Shown here: one piece after another, positions 1 through 11,379 of the stretch
Numbering within the stretch: the first letter of the stretch is position 1
How the letters are laid out: the number at the start of each line of letters is the position of its first letter
Program-made: the position numbers and the translations under genes
Assembly: GCA_023846275.1 (NCBI GenBank)
Contig: CM043874.1
Span: 27,501,630-27,565,629 of the forward strand
Source: Vanilla planifolia
Taxonomy: Eukaryota; Streptophyta; Magnoliopsida; Asparagales; Orchidaceae
DNA length: 64,000 nt
Direction: 5' to 3'
The notes under the pieces: model-generated
Told to the model about the DNA's origin: nothing
Seen by the model: the letters and a program-made list of their open reading frames with translations, nothing else
Database searches by the model: none

Positions 1-1700
1 CTTCAAATGATATATCATGGTAGGTATCTTAGATATTTGTGAATAAAATCATATAGATTAAGATGTAATGAACCCTAGTTGTGGACTCCTTTTTTAGAGC
101 AAGATAGGTCAGATATATCAAATAGTAAGACTCTCATAAGGTATGAAGTTTTTTACTTAATTACAAAGACATCATGAAAGGATTATGGGTGTGCCTGAGC
201 TTATAATGGTGGAGCATTATGCATTATGATGACTCTTATGGTCCTATGGGGTAGTCCATATGATTGATAATGCAAAGTTATGGATTGTCAAATTATGTGA
301 TAAGATTTAAGTGCCAGACTTACATCGAGTACCTTAGGGGCTTAGAGGGATTGTTGGATCATTGGTGCTTCATTGTACATCCTATGGATTGATATTAATT
401 ATGTTTTTATTATGACTTGTTGGGCCCAAATGGTTTATGTGATAAGATTAACGGTTATGATTTTATACATTAACTTAGCTTGATAAGTTGTGATATTCAT
501 ATAATTCCTTATCATGTTAACAATTATACTCTATTATTATACTATTATATATATGTTTTATTAGTAGGATATGAGTATTCCTATTAAGCCTAACACACCC
601 CTCCTTATATTATTTGAAAGTTTAATGAGTTAGTTGGTATAACATTATAATGGAGACCAGAGTATGCATTCTAGTAGATATTTTATTAGATAGTGTTATA
701 ACATGTCCTAGCTATAATTAATTCATTTTTTGTTAAGATTTATTTATTGGGCTTGGTGATGTAAGATAAAATTATTAAAACCTAGTTTTGACTTATAGAT
801 AATATGAAATTTTTTAGCTTCAAATAATAGATTTGTATAAGAGCCTACCCAAGGTTTTATAAGCCTAGAATTGAAATATCATAAGATCATAAGGTAAGTA
901 AGAATTTTTCCAAAATCTAAGGATATACATAATTTTTATAATACTAGGGATCTCAACCCAATAAAGAAAATAGTTTAGTTGTCCACACTTAATGCAACTC
1001 AAGCAAGTGATGAAAGAGGTAAGGTACAAATAAGTAGAGTTCTTATATTATAAAAAATTTAATACATACATTTACATGTGCAAGCCCAAGAAATTAGATG
1101 CAATGAGTAATGTCTCTCACAAAATGATGAAGTAAATTAGTAGTTGAGTTCAAAACCAACCAAGGCACCTTTAGAACATTGGATGATTGCATAAGACATT
1201 TGTAGTCTCAAGTAAGCTTGGTAGTAACACTTTGTTACTTCATTAATAACATTTCTGACAACATTATTAGTATCCTTATTTATAGAGAGCTTATAAGATG
1301 TAATAATAATTCATTAAATTTAAAAATATAAAAGGATACTTAAAAATTTTATGGGTCATATTTTAGAATTCTGAGAAACATTTTTAAGAATTTCAAAATT
1401 CATCATAAATTAAGAAATTTACATTCAAATTTTGCTTTTTTTCTCTTAAAAGCTATAATATTAGAGGTAATAAGTAGTTCCCAAACAGCCTATATAGATT
1501 TCCACTTCTTAAGCAATGATGTAGCAAGTGACAAGATGGTGAGTGAAGCAATCAAGATGATATGCATAGAAAGGCATGGCAATGCTTTAGTGACTGTCTC
1601 TAATTAACACAGGTCACGAGTAGGCACGAGTTCATAGGTTGACACAGGTTCCTGGGTTGACGTCGATTTTTAGATCGACGTAGTTTCACGAGTCAATGCG
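1..1700. other. AT-rich DNA without recognisable gene
   Basis: Read in all frames, this stretch has frequent stops and no domain that I recognise. The segment from about 200 to 600 has the texture of an old LTR but has no matching partner in the window that I could align. Confidence 0.5.
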
Positions 1701-1715
1701 TGTTCATAAGTCAAT

Positions 1716-1880
1716 GCTTGTTTGTTGGTTAGTGCATGGATTAGTGGGCGTCATGGGTTAGCATGGTAATGTTAGTTTGTTGGTTAGTGCATGGATTGGT
1801 GGGGGTCATGGGTTAGTGTGGTAATGCTAGTTTATTGGTTAGTGCATTGATTGGTGGGGATTATGGGTTAGTGTGGTAAG
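1716..1880. repeat. 55-bp GT-rich minisatellite, three copies
   Basis: Three imperfect tandem units with core ttggttagtgcatggattgg begin near 1,721, 1,776 and 1,831, so the period is 55 bp. Each unit continues through a gtcatgggttagtgtggtaa segment. The array sits in a locally GC/GT-rich patch (1,600-1,900) that contrasts with its surroundings. Copies differ by only a few bases, so the duplication is younger than most elements here. Confidence 0.85.
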
Positions 1881-1889
1881 CAATAAAGT

Positions 1890-3280
1890 GGTGGGTAGGC
1901 TGAATTGAGAGAGTAGTGGCGATGACTTGTGGCATAAATAGTCTTAAAGCTTAAATTATGTCCAAGAGTGACCAAATTTTTTTCATAGAACTATAGGACA
2001 ACTATTGGTATTGTCTAGATTTGATTTTTAAGTTAAATATATTGAAAAAGCTTCCAAATAACTTTCAAATGACTCAAAATAAATTGTAGATACAAATAAC
2101 TTAAAAAACTTGAGATAAAAATTAAAATATTACATAATGTTAAATAATGTTTGGATACAATTGACACCTTCTAATAGTAATAATAGTGGAGGCTAATAAG
2201 AAGTAGAAGAGTCAATCTTAGTATTACTCTAAGTCAGAATAAGACTAATATATCTCCAAATAAAATCTTTGTGTTATGTGCAAGACATGATTATGTCACT
2301 TAAACTGTATGTATTATTTATGTTGAACATGGACTACACTGGATGTTTATTTATAAATAGATACTATGTTTATTTGTGATTATTATATTATATGGATATA
2401 GTTATTCATAGGTATAGATTGCTTTGGTATGATGTACAAGCCAATGCATTAGACTGGTTACCTAATCTAAGGTGGAGCATTTCTTAGCTCAAATACGCTC
2501 TTGGATGGAGCAAAAATGGCATTCATTTTGGGTAACATGCCATGAGCTTGATAATTAAGTTGAGGTATAACAACTCCTAGTTTAAATGTCAAGTTTAGAG
2601 AGTGAAGGCTGGCTAGATAAATTCATTAATTAATCTGTAGATCTAATTGCATCCCAAAGAAAGAAATATGTTACAAAAGTGAGGTTTGATAATTTTCTTC
2701 TTTATCTTCTCTCATTTTTTGTTGTGAGGTTATCATGGAATGTTCCTCTTAATGCCTTGTCGTGTTTTTTCTTGTGGTTATTATAAAACTATAAACATAT
2801 TCTAATAACATAGACCCTATAATGTTCAATCTATATTATTTTGAGATTGATGAAAAACCAAATTTCTTTTATGAAAACACCTTAGGAGTTGTAAATTTTA
2901 GTTTTCTAGGGTTAGATTTGATTTGTAATCCTAAGGGACTAGATTTCTTAGTGAGTATCCAATCTTTTATAATATCTAATGTAATTGGAAGTTTCATAAG
3001 AAACTCATGCACACTAATATGCATTTTCTTGGTATTTTGATTAGAGATTCTACATCACTGTTCTTAGGTTTTCGAAAAAATAATCTTGCTAATTTAAATT
3101 AAAACATAAAATAGTTTGCTAAACTTGTTTTTAGATTACTCCTAATAACAATTTTCTTAAGGTTTATGTCAAAATTGCCTTAAAAGGTTTTTCCAACTCA
3201 TATGACTTATTAAGATCATAAGTTTGGGACTATCATTTTCTTGCCACATATTATGATTTTCACTTAAATTCACACAACAT
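1890..3280. other. AT-rich DNA, possibly the 5' LTR side of the adjacent Gypsy relic
   Basis: No coding similarity is seen. It lies immediately upstream of a primer-binding site at 3,286, so part of it should be the 5' LTR of that element, but no second LTR copy was found to define its ends. Confidence 0.35.
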
Positions 3281-3285
3281 CAAAG

Positions 3286-3985
3286 TGGTATTAGACATTA
3301 GGGTTTCATAGGGATGGCTTATAATAGAAACTCTTGGGTTCAAAGGAATCCATTTTAGAGGTCAAGAGATAACATTGTTTGGTAGATGTAAGATAAAAAA
3401 GATGAATTTGTAGTACAATAATGTCCAACCACTAAGTTATTGCACAAACATAATAAGAGAGTTAAAGATTTAGAATCATATCGTGGATTTGATGTCTACA
3501 TCCCATCCTAAATCCAAGAGGCTATAAACCAACAAAGGAAAACTGAGCAAAGGGACAATAGAACCTAAGGTGATAGTTTAATAAAGGGAATGATCCAAAT
3601 TGAAGAGGATTATCTAAACAAAGAAATTTATAGGGTTCAAGTTTCCATTACTCATGAGTATAATAGGGATTAAGAGGGGGGATCAAGGAGCCTTGATGTT
3701 TTGTGATGAGATTGCCAAATAGCACTTTATAATAATAAACCATTATAGTTTGCCAATCTTTCATTTGAGGGATATCTTGCAATGAGATTGGTCAATATTT
3801 GAGAACCTAAGGGGATCATTTTGGTCTGAGACTTCAAATAGAGAGAAACAAGGTGAATGACATCACAAAGAAAGTTAAGGTTCCCTTCTTTGATGGAAGG
3901 TTTTATACAAGGGTCTTCACTTATTATCTTTTGAATATTAATAACTATTTTGAATGATAATCTAAGAAAGAGGAAAGTCATGTTG
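3286..3985 (+). mobile_element. Ty3/Gypsy relic: PBS plus degenerate gag
   Basis: A tRNA-iMet-type primer-binding site (tggtattagac, 3,286-3,296) is followed by an ATG at 3,315 and a degenerate gag frame. The recognisable core is at 3,854-3,953. It reads KVKVPFFDGRFYTRVF and then NINNYFE, which follows the retrotransposon gag pattern of a V-P-F-G block and an upstream helix ending in a Y/F-F motif. Several in-frame stops and frame changes mark it as dead. It is cut off on the right by the reverse-oriented LTR family that begins near 4,000. Confidence 0.6.
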
Positions 3986-4054
3986 GGTTTGCAAAGATAA
4001 ATAAAAATAAGAAGAAATCCCATGCAAATGGATCTTGATTTCTTTGATACCAAG

Positions 4055-4383
4055 TGATGGGGGATAGTGTTAGAAGAAAACTTTTATAAAAGGATGAAAA
4101 TTGGAAATATTGATAATGGAGATAGTCCTACTCCTCCAAGTAGTGTTTTGCTCTTCTAAAAACATGGCTGTGTTCTTCTAAGCATAAAAGGTCTTCAATT
4201 AAAAATTATTTATAAAAGTATAAAACAAACCTAGACTAAATAATAAAATGATAAAAATATGATAGTCTTATAAATGTAAGCCATTAAAACCCATAATAAA
4301 CTACAAAAATAATAAACTAAGTAAAAGCTAAATATGATTTATTACATCAACTCAATCATTATCTTAATTTAGGTTATCCTATA
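4055..4383 (-). repeat. LTR copy 1 of the tandem LTR family (truncated)
   Basis: About 329 bp. On the plus strand it runs from the gataccaagtgatgggg PBS junction to ggttatcctatatca, and it is shorter than the roughly 425-bp copies 2-5. It is the outer (3') LTR of the 155-aa-ORF element. Confidence 0.65.
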
Positions 4384-4938
4384 TCAATCCACCTTTACCA
4401 GGAGAAACTTTGCCCCACAAAGTTGTAATCCAAATGGATCTTTATCAAGCTTAGCAAGAATCTCTATACGACTTCCATTGAAATCGGGATATCAAGTGTC
4501 CTCACTGCATGAAAAATTAGACATGCTAACTAACTACATCCTCTCTTTAACTCATTTGGTGGTTCGTCTAAGTATGATTCTGTAACAATAAATATAACCA
4601 TCTTCATTATTTAGGACTTATGGATAATAATAATGAAGTCTTCAAAGCACCCCATATCGTAATGTAACTCCCTTATGATGACTAAAACTAAATTTCTTAT
4701 CAAATAACTATAACTAGCGTGCTTACAAAATAAGTAATTTATTTTAAGAGGTGAAATGGCTAACAAGTATAAATTCAATAATTTTCAAATCTAACATGGA
4801 AGAATTAAGAATTTGTGAATCAAAATATAACTCAAAGGAATTTGTTTTCTATAAGTAGAGAGATAAGATCTAAAACAACTTGTGACTAAGTAGGAATAAT
4901 AAGGTTATGCTTACTCTTAGATTAATGGCTTTTTGTGG

Positions 4939-5406
4939 CTAAGGTTTAGATGAAAGAATAGAATTTTCATTTAAAAGTGTATGTTTACAAAGGTGATCCA
5001 CAACAACAAATTCATTTGTAAATGGAATAACATCACACCAAGCATATAAAGGAGAATAATGATTAAATTTTAAAAGAACAAAACAACTATCATGAATTTC
5101 ATAAGAAAAATTATCATTATTAATAAAATGAGATTGATGACAATGTTTTATTGCAAAACCATTATCGTAAATAGCATATATATTGATAACATTAACAACA
5201 CAATGAAGATCAAATAAAACTCTATGTGGTTTAACATTATTAGATAGTATGAAATATGTATTATTTATCAATAATTTATTTGTAGATGAAATGTTTGATA
5301 TTATTTCAAGATGATCAATATGTTTATTGAGTAATTCATCATCTATAAATGTCGAAATAAGATTTTCATATATACCATTCTTGGTAATAATAGAATAGTA
5401 TGTCAA
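4939..5406 (-). CDS. Unrecognised 155-aa ORF inside the small LTR element
   Basis: Open from an ATG at 5,406 to a stop at 4,939, in the same orientation as the LTR pair that brackets it. The product begins MTYYSIITKNGIYENLISTF and contains HCHQSHF, LYAWCDVIPF and DHLCKHTLL segments. It has no signal peptide or membrane segment that I can see and is rich in Asn, Ile, His and Cys. In DNA this AT-rich an open frame of 155 codons is not expected by chance, so it was probably coding until recently. A weak resemblance of WCDVIPF to the CDVxPM motif near the end of Gypsy proteases is noted, but the rest does not follow that domain. Function unknown. Confidence 0.4.
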   Translation of the reverse strand: MTYYSIITKNGIYENLISTFIDDELLNKHIDHLEIISNISSTNKLLINNTYFILSNNVKPHRVLFDLHCVVNVINIYAIYDNGFAIKHCHQSHFINNDNFSYEIHDSCFVLLKFNHYSPLYAWCDVIPFTNEFVVVDHLCKHTLLNENSILSSKP

Positions 5407-6214
5407 TATAGAATAATAATTATAAAAAATAAAGACAACAAGATCAAATCGAGAAATATATCGAATTATTAATGATAAGAAAATAATTTAATCAACTATA
5501 ATCTTTTGATCAGTGCAAAGAACATTGGAATTCTTAGTATCATAATTACCAAAGAAAATTTTAAATAAGCTAAATTTATGATTGAATAATATAGAATGAT
5601 TTTGTTTGGAATGAGTAGTTCAATGCTAGAGTTGTGCACATGTAGTGAACGTGTTGGGCAAGCATTGGCCAATTCAACTGGGGGTTGGATTGGGTCGATC
5701 TCGATGTTTTGTGATAGGGCTTCTTCCTAGTTTTTTACTTCTAGATGGAGATGAAAGAACTAGGGTTTATGGGATCTATAAAGTGTGGTAGCACTTTGGT
5801 TTGTGCATAGATCTTGTAGGTAGTTAGGGCATGACTGGTGCGATGGTTGCAGACATGACAAAGGGTGGGACAGAGGGGGAATGGTGTTGGCATGTAAAGG
5901 TTATCACATGACATTATTATGGAGGCTAGATGTATGTGGATGTAGTTATAGTACAACAGGTGCTATAGCATTTGACGATGATAGCTTATGGAACAAATTT
6001 GATGCAAATTATTTTTTTAACTTTGTAGGAAGTGGCCTATGACTAGTGGGATAGAAGCTATCAAAGGTTTAGAAATTGAGGGGAAAATCTTTGCTAATGG
6101 TAACAAATTATTATGGTGCTTGGAAAATTACGAAGTGGCTTTGGTACCAAATGAAGGAGAATAAAGGTAGGAGAAAATCTCATACTATTGGATCATGATT
6201 TATTTGTTTCAAAA

Positions 6215-6639
6215 TGATGGAAGATGAAGGAAAAAAGAAAACCCTTATAATGGGATGAAGATGAGAGGTATAGATATTGGAGATAAGTCTTACTTTTTTA
6301 AGATAGAGCTCTTTTAGGTATGAGGGTGTACTCTTTTAGGCATAAAAGCTAATCAGTGTTTCATTTTTTTCCATCAAATCAACTCCTTATTTTCATTCCC
6401 TTAAAGCTTATTTATAGAAGTACAAAGAAAAATCTGGACTAAAAACCAATATGATAAAAATTCCCTTCCTAATAAAAATATAAAAATAATAAACTATATA
6501 ACAAGTTATAAAAATATAATGGTTTTATGTATATGCCAAATTACAACTCATAATGAATAAAAATAAAATAAACTTAAAAAAAGCTAAGTAAAATCTATTA
6601 GATCAACTTAATCATTATCTTAATATAGGCTTTCCTATA
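6215..6639 (-). repeat. LTR copy 2 of the tandem LTR family
   Basis: 425 bp. It shares with copies 3-5, in order, the gagataagtc(c)tact block, repeated aagagcac-type blocks (plus strand gtgctctt), the ttatttatagaag TATA-like segment, the taagtaaaagctaaa-like block and the terminal tcctatag/tcctaca end. Confidence 0.75.
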
Positions 6640-6788
6640 GTAATACACCCCACTAAGAATGAATTAGGTGACAATGATGGATTGTCTAGTAATGAGAACA
6701 TGACAAAGGTTGTTCTAATACCAAATGACAAAGAATAAGGGCAAGAGAAAATCCTTTATAAATGAAATTTGATCATTTTGATACGAAA

Positions 6789-7225
6789 TGATGGAGAAAA
6801 ATAGTAGAAGAAAAACTCAAACAACAAGATGAAGACAAGAAGTATGGATAATAGAGATAAGTCTTACTCTTTTAGGTCATGTTGTGCTCTTTTAAGCATA
6901 GGGGTACTCTTCTAAGCATAAAAGCTCTTCAATACTTCATTTTTTTCACCAAATTAACTCCTCATTTTTATTCCATTATCACTTATTTATAAAAGAACAA
7001 AACAAAACTTAAACCTAAAAATAAAAATATAAAAAATTCCTTCATAATAAAAGTAATAAAAATTATAAAATATGTAGAAAAAGATAAAAAAAAATATATT
7101 ATAAAACTCTTACATATTTGACCCATTATAGCCCATAGTGAGCTAAAAATGCAATAAACTAAGTAAAAGCTAAATAAGATCTACTATATCATCTTAATCA
7201 TTATCTTGATGTATGTTGTTCTACA
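6789..7225 (-). repeat. LTR copy 3 of the tandem LTR family
   Basis: 437 bp, same block order as copy 2. It is separated from copy 2 by a 149-bp internal segment (6,640-6,788) that ends in PBS-like sequence. Confidence 0.75.
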
Positions 7226-7373
7226 TCAATCAACCCCACCAAAAAAACATGGTTGATGGAGATGGATCATTGCGGTGGCTAGAACACCATGAAGGTGGAT
7301 TTAATACCAAATGAAAAAGAATCATGTTAGGAGAAATCCCTTCTAGCTAGATATCGATCACTTTGATAGCAAA

Positions 7374-7786
7374 TGATGGAGGGCATGGGTTGAAGAAAAA
7401 TGCCTACAATAGGAAAGTATGAATAATGGAGATAAGTTCTACTATTCTTGGTAGGGTTATGCACTTCTAAGCATTAGGGTGATCATGTAAGCACAAAACC
7501 TCCTTAATGATTCATTTTTTCATCGAAACAACTTTTTATTTTTATTCAAATAAAACTTATTCATAGAAGGACAGTAAATTCTAGACTAGAAAACAAAATA
7601 AAGAACAAGCTATTCTTAATAAAAAAATATGAAAAAATAAAATATGAAGAAAATGATAAAAGTACCATGAGGGTCTTACATACGTCCACCCCACCAAGAA
7701 AAACATAAGCAAAAGATGCAATAAACTTTATAAAAGCAACTAACACATTAAATAAACTCAATCATCTTGATGCAGGCTATCCTACA
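7374..7786 (-). repeat. LTR copy 4 of the tandem LTR family
   Basis: 413 bp, ending in ggctatcctaca at 7,786. It is separated from copy 3 by a 148-bp internal segment (7,226-7,373). Confidence 0.75.
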
Positions 7787-7935
7787 TTAGTCCACCCCAC
7801 CAAGAAAAACATGACCGATTATGACAGATCATCGCAATGATGAGAATAACTTGAAGATAGCTCTAATACTAAATGAAGAAGAATGGGACTGTTGGAAATC
7901 CCTTATAGCTAGATCTCAATCACACAAATACTAAA

Positions 7936-8357
7936 TGATAAAAGATAAGAGTAGAAGAAAATCTCCTACAATAGGATAACGACTACAAGTAGGGATAGTG
8001 GAGATAAATCCTACTATTGTAGGTAGAGAGTTGTGCTCTTTTACTCATGAGGGTGTGCTCTTCTAAGGATAAAAGCTCTACAAAGCTTTCATGTATTCGG
8101 CAAATTAGCTCCCTTTTTCATTCTATTAAAAATTATTTATAGAAGTATAAAGAAAACTTAAAATAAAAAATAAAATTATAAAAATATCTTTCTAAATAAA
8201 AATATAAAAATAATAAATATGTAAAATATGATAAAAATATCACAATGGTTTTATATATGTGACATATTATAGCCCTAAGTAAATTAAAAATATAGGAAAC
8301 TAAGTAAATCCTAAATAAGATCTACGAGACCAGCTCAATTGCCATCTTAATTAAGAT
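7936..8357 (-). repeat. LTR copy 5 of the tandem LTR family
   Basis: About 422 bp. It is separated from copy 4 by a 149-bp internal segment (7,787-7,935). The outer end is degraded (gatcatcttgc instead of the ctatcctaca seen in copy 4), so 8,357 is approximate. Confidence 0.65.
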
Positions 8358-8359
8358 CA

Positions 8360-10504
8360 TCTTGCTTATTGCTCTCATTAGCATACATTAACTTCATGTG
8401 AAGAGTTAACTATATAGAGTAGGAGGGGAACAAACTTGATGTTGGTTATAAATCAAGAAGTTTCTAAAAGAAAAATATATAACCAAAGCTCATAAAGTAA
8501 TAGCCATAGTTTTTACAAAATTTAATAGATAACAAATTATGAAATTAAGTAATTGTAATTATAATGAGGTATTTTTTATATAATAAGGTCAAATTCTAAG
8601 AATATATTGTTATACGTAAAAAAATATTAAAATAATAAAGAATCTTAGAAGGCATTCTATATTTTTAAATTTAATAAAATAATATTAATTGAGTATATCA
8701 ATAGAAAAACCTCTTTAAGGCAAATCCAATGACATTAAATTTATAATTTTTTATTAAGTAAATAATATAAATTTAAAAAGAATTGAGTTGTAATTATAAT
8801 TTTTTGGATACTTTTAAGGGCAAATTTGTAATTTTAAAATATTAGCATAGGTCAAATCAATTTTAGTAGAGAATAGATATACAAATATAAAAATGTCAAT
8901 TACACCAAGATATATTTGTAATTTTTAAAACTTTTAGCACTGTTATAATCAAAATTACGAAGGATATATTTGTAATTATGAAAATATTGTAGGTGTCGCT
9001 ACAAATGTCACTTTAGTTATATAAATATATATTATTTGAGTGACAATTATGGTGGATTTTGTATAAAATAATATTCCTTTTAAATTATAGTAATGAATTA
9101 ATATTTAATTGACATGAAAACTTCCATTAACAAATATATAAGTGTGCTTAGTGTGGTAGATTTGTAGAATTCTTTATTCCCATAAAAGAAAAAAAAGATT
9201 CTAGACAGGGTGCTATGCATGACGATCAATGTGAATTCTAGATAAAGGTGCAATGTATCGAATATTTAAGAGTATTGTGACTAAGGATTCTTACTATTAT
9301 GCTGGCTATAAAAGCTCTTATTTAGGGAAAGTTCTAACTCTCTAGTCCAACACCATCAGTGAGGTAAAGTTTTTATTTTTCCTTCAATTGTCATGTTGCA
9401 TAGGTTGTTTAAGAATGTTTTAAGAAGAAGAATGAAGATAAGATCAAGAGGAGTCAATTTCATTGATGAAACAAGGTGTTTAACATCAAGTTTGTGATGG
9501 AACAAAGGTGAAAAACATCGAGAGAATAAGACAAAAAGCTTGTACAAGTATATTGGTATCATAAGGTATGATGAGCTTAGGTCATAAGCCATGATAGACC
9601 TTTGCAAGGTTTTCCTAAATGAATCATACTAAGCAAGTTGCTGACTTGTATTAGTAAGAGAAGCACAAAGTTATAATTGAATAGCCAAGGTAGTCATATA
9701 AAGATAATATTGGTATCATACTTGTATAGGTTGAGATTAAATGAGAAAATTTGACAAGTCTTAGAAATTAGATTGGTTTATTATGTGGGTTATACCAATT
9801 TAATCCTAGCAATCAAATTGTACAAATAGAGTAAGTTATATGAAATATGAGAGAATCATATAATATAATTTGGGATCATATAGTTATGATTTGTGACAAA
9901 ATATGATTCATGCTATGAAACATGCTTCATGATATTGGGATCGTATATACAGGATATTGTGTATAATATTTATTTTTGGGTGATCATATGATACAACTTG
10001 ACAATCATACAAACACATTTTTTAGCATCAACTTAGGGGTCAAGAAGAAACTAATATGATTTTAATTATTTAATAAATATGTCAATATAGGATATGTGTT
10101 GACTATTATATATCCATTATATTATAAGAAATCAATAAAAGATTGAGATTAGAAAAAAAAGTCAATTCATAGATTCAAGTAAATAAATTTGAAAACTATG
10201 ATATAAATATACTAATAAATAAATTTATAAAAAGATATATTTTTTATTATTATCTTTTGATGAGTATTATGTATACTAAAATGTTTTATATTTCATATAT
10301 AATGGATAGTAGATAAACTTGATAATTATAACATAAATAGAATAATACTTTATTTATGATTTTAAATGATTTTAATTATGATTATTTTTTTATTTATTTA
10401 TATTTTTATAATACAAGTTTCTTTGGCATATTTCTTGCTTGTTGTCTATTTATGGCAATGTGTAATAGATGAATTACCTGATAGTGATACATAATGAAAC
10501 AATG

Positions 10505-10542
<38 letters not shown>

Positions 10543-11370
10543 GCATATATATTTTAAGGGCTTGAGATATATAGCATTATTATAAAAGAAAATAAAATAA
10601 TTGATATTTATTTACATATAGTATCCTTAGGAAGAAATTATCCCATTACATATAACCTAACCTCATATAGTACTGAGAGATGATAGCCTATGTAAATCTT
10701 CATCTATATGATATACATAATACATATGAGGACAGCCATTTACATTTACATGATATCGAACGAGGATTTCCTATATATGCTATAGAGTAAGGATACCCTC
10801 ATAAGAGTTCTATAATATTGGTATTAATATTGGTATTGGCTTTAAATTGAAATTGAAACAAGTAAAAAATAATATAATTAATTGTATGGCATTCACAGTG
10901 TTGGCTTCTTTACTCATCTATAAGTTTTATTATTTTGGTTTTTAGTTTTGGTTTATTGCATTATTACTCTAGTATTATTTCTTTCAATTATATCATATTT
11001 TTATCTTATTACTTTATCGGTTTGTCTACTAAACTTATTTAGAGTCTCACATATATTTATATTACAGTTGATGCACTCATTATATAGAGGGATGCAGGCA
11101 CAAATACTATGGATGTTACTTATTAGCTAAGTCAGGGGATAGTTTTGATAAGTGATGGGTTTTGTTGTATCTCATAAATTGTGATATTGAAATTATATGA
11201 TGATTAGCTTGTTTTTCTATAGCAGTTTATTTTAGTCTTTTATGTTGATTAAGTGTTAGGTTAGATTAGCTAAGGTTATGTCTCACAATTAAGTCCCTAC
11301 TTATATAAGCTTTTATGTCCTCACATATTATTTTATAACAAGAAGTTACTTGAGGAATTATTTCATTTGA
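8360..11370. other. AT-rich intergenic DNA with LTR-like fragments
   Basis: No coding similarity is recognised. From 8,760 to 9,000 a phrase like atatttgtaatttt recurs three times. At 9,303-9,316 there is a clean TATA-like ggctataaaagctc followed by leader-like sequence and a possible splice donor (gtgaggtaaag), which could be an LTR promoter or a first exon. The segment 9,840-10,030 carries several atcatatgat-type words also found in Copia LTRs elsewhere in this window. Confidence 0.35.
10511..10541. repeat. (AT)15 microsatellite
   Basis: A perfect AT run of about 31 bp, followed after acgc by a shorter atatat run. Confidence 0.95.
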
Positions 11371-11379
11371 GCATGATAC

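Larger units (their letters stand above)
4055..6639 (-). mobile_element. Small LTR retroelement with unknown 155-aa ORF (LTR - 1.8 kb - LTR)
   Basis: On the minus strand an LTR (6,639-6,215) is followed by degenerate PBS-like matches (near 6,145 and 6,205) resembling TTTGGTATCAAAG. A 1.83-kb interior follows, and then a second, shorter LTR copy (4,383-4,055). The LTR copies share the TATA-like TCTATAAATAAG segment, the AAGAGCACA blocks and the terminal TGTAGGATAGCC-type sequence. The interior carries no protease, RT, RNase H or integrase that I recognise, only a minus-strand ORF at 5,406-4,939. It is therefore a non-autonomous candidate. Boundaries are approximate because the LTRs have diverged. 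Confidence 0.6.
6215..8357 (-). mobile_element. TRIM-like tandem array: LTR-149 bp-LTR-148 bp-LTR-149 bp-LTR
   Basis: Four LTRs of 413-437 bp alternate with three internal segments of 149, 148 and 149 bp. On the minus strand each internal segment contains two TGGTAT-type PBS-like matches and no coding. This is the structure of a terminal-repeat retrotransposon in miniature (TRIM) multiplied in tandem, presumably by LTR-LTR recombination. The repeat period is 562-585 bp. TRIM identity is an inference from structure; no family name is assigned. Confidence 0.65.
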
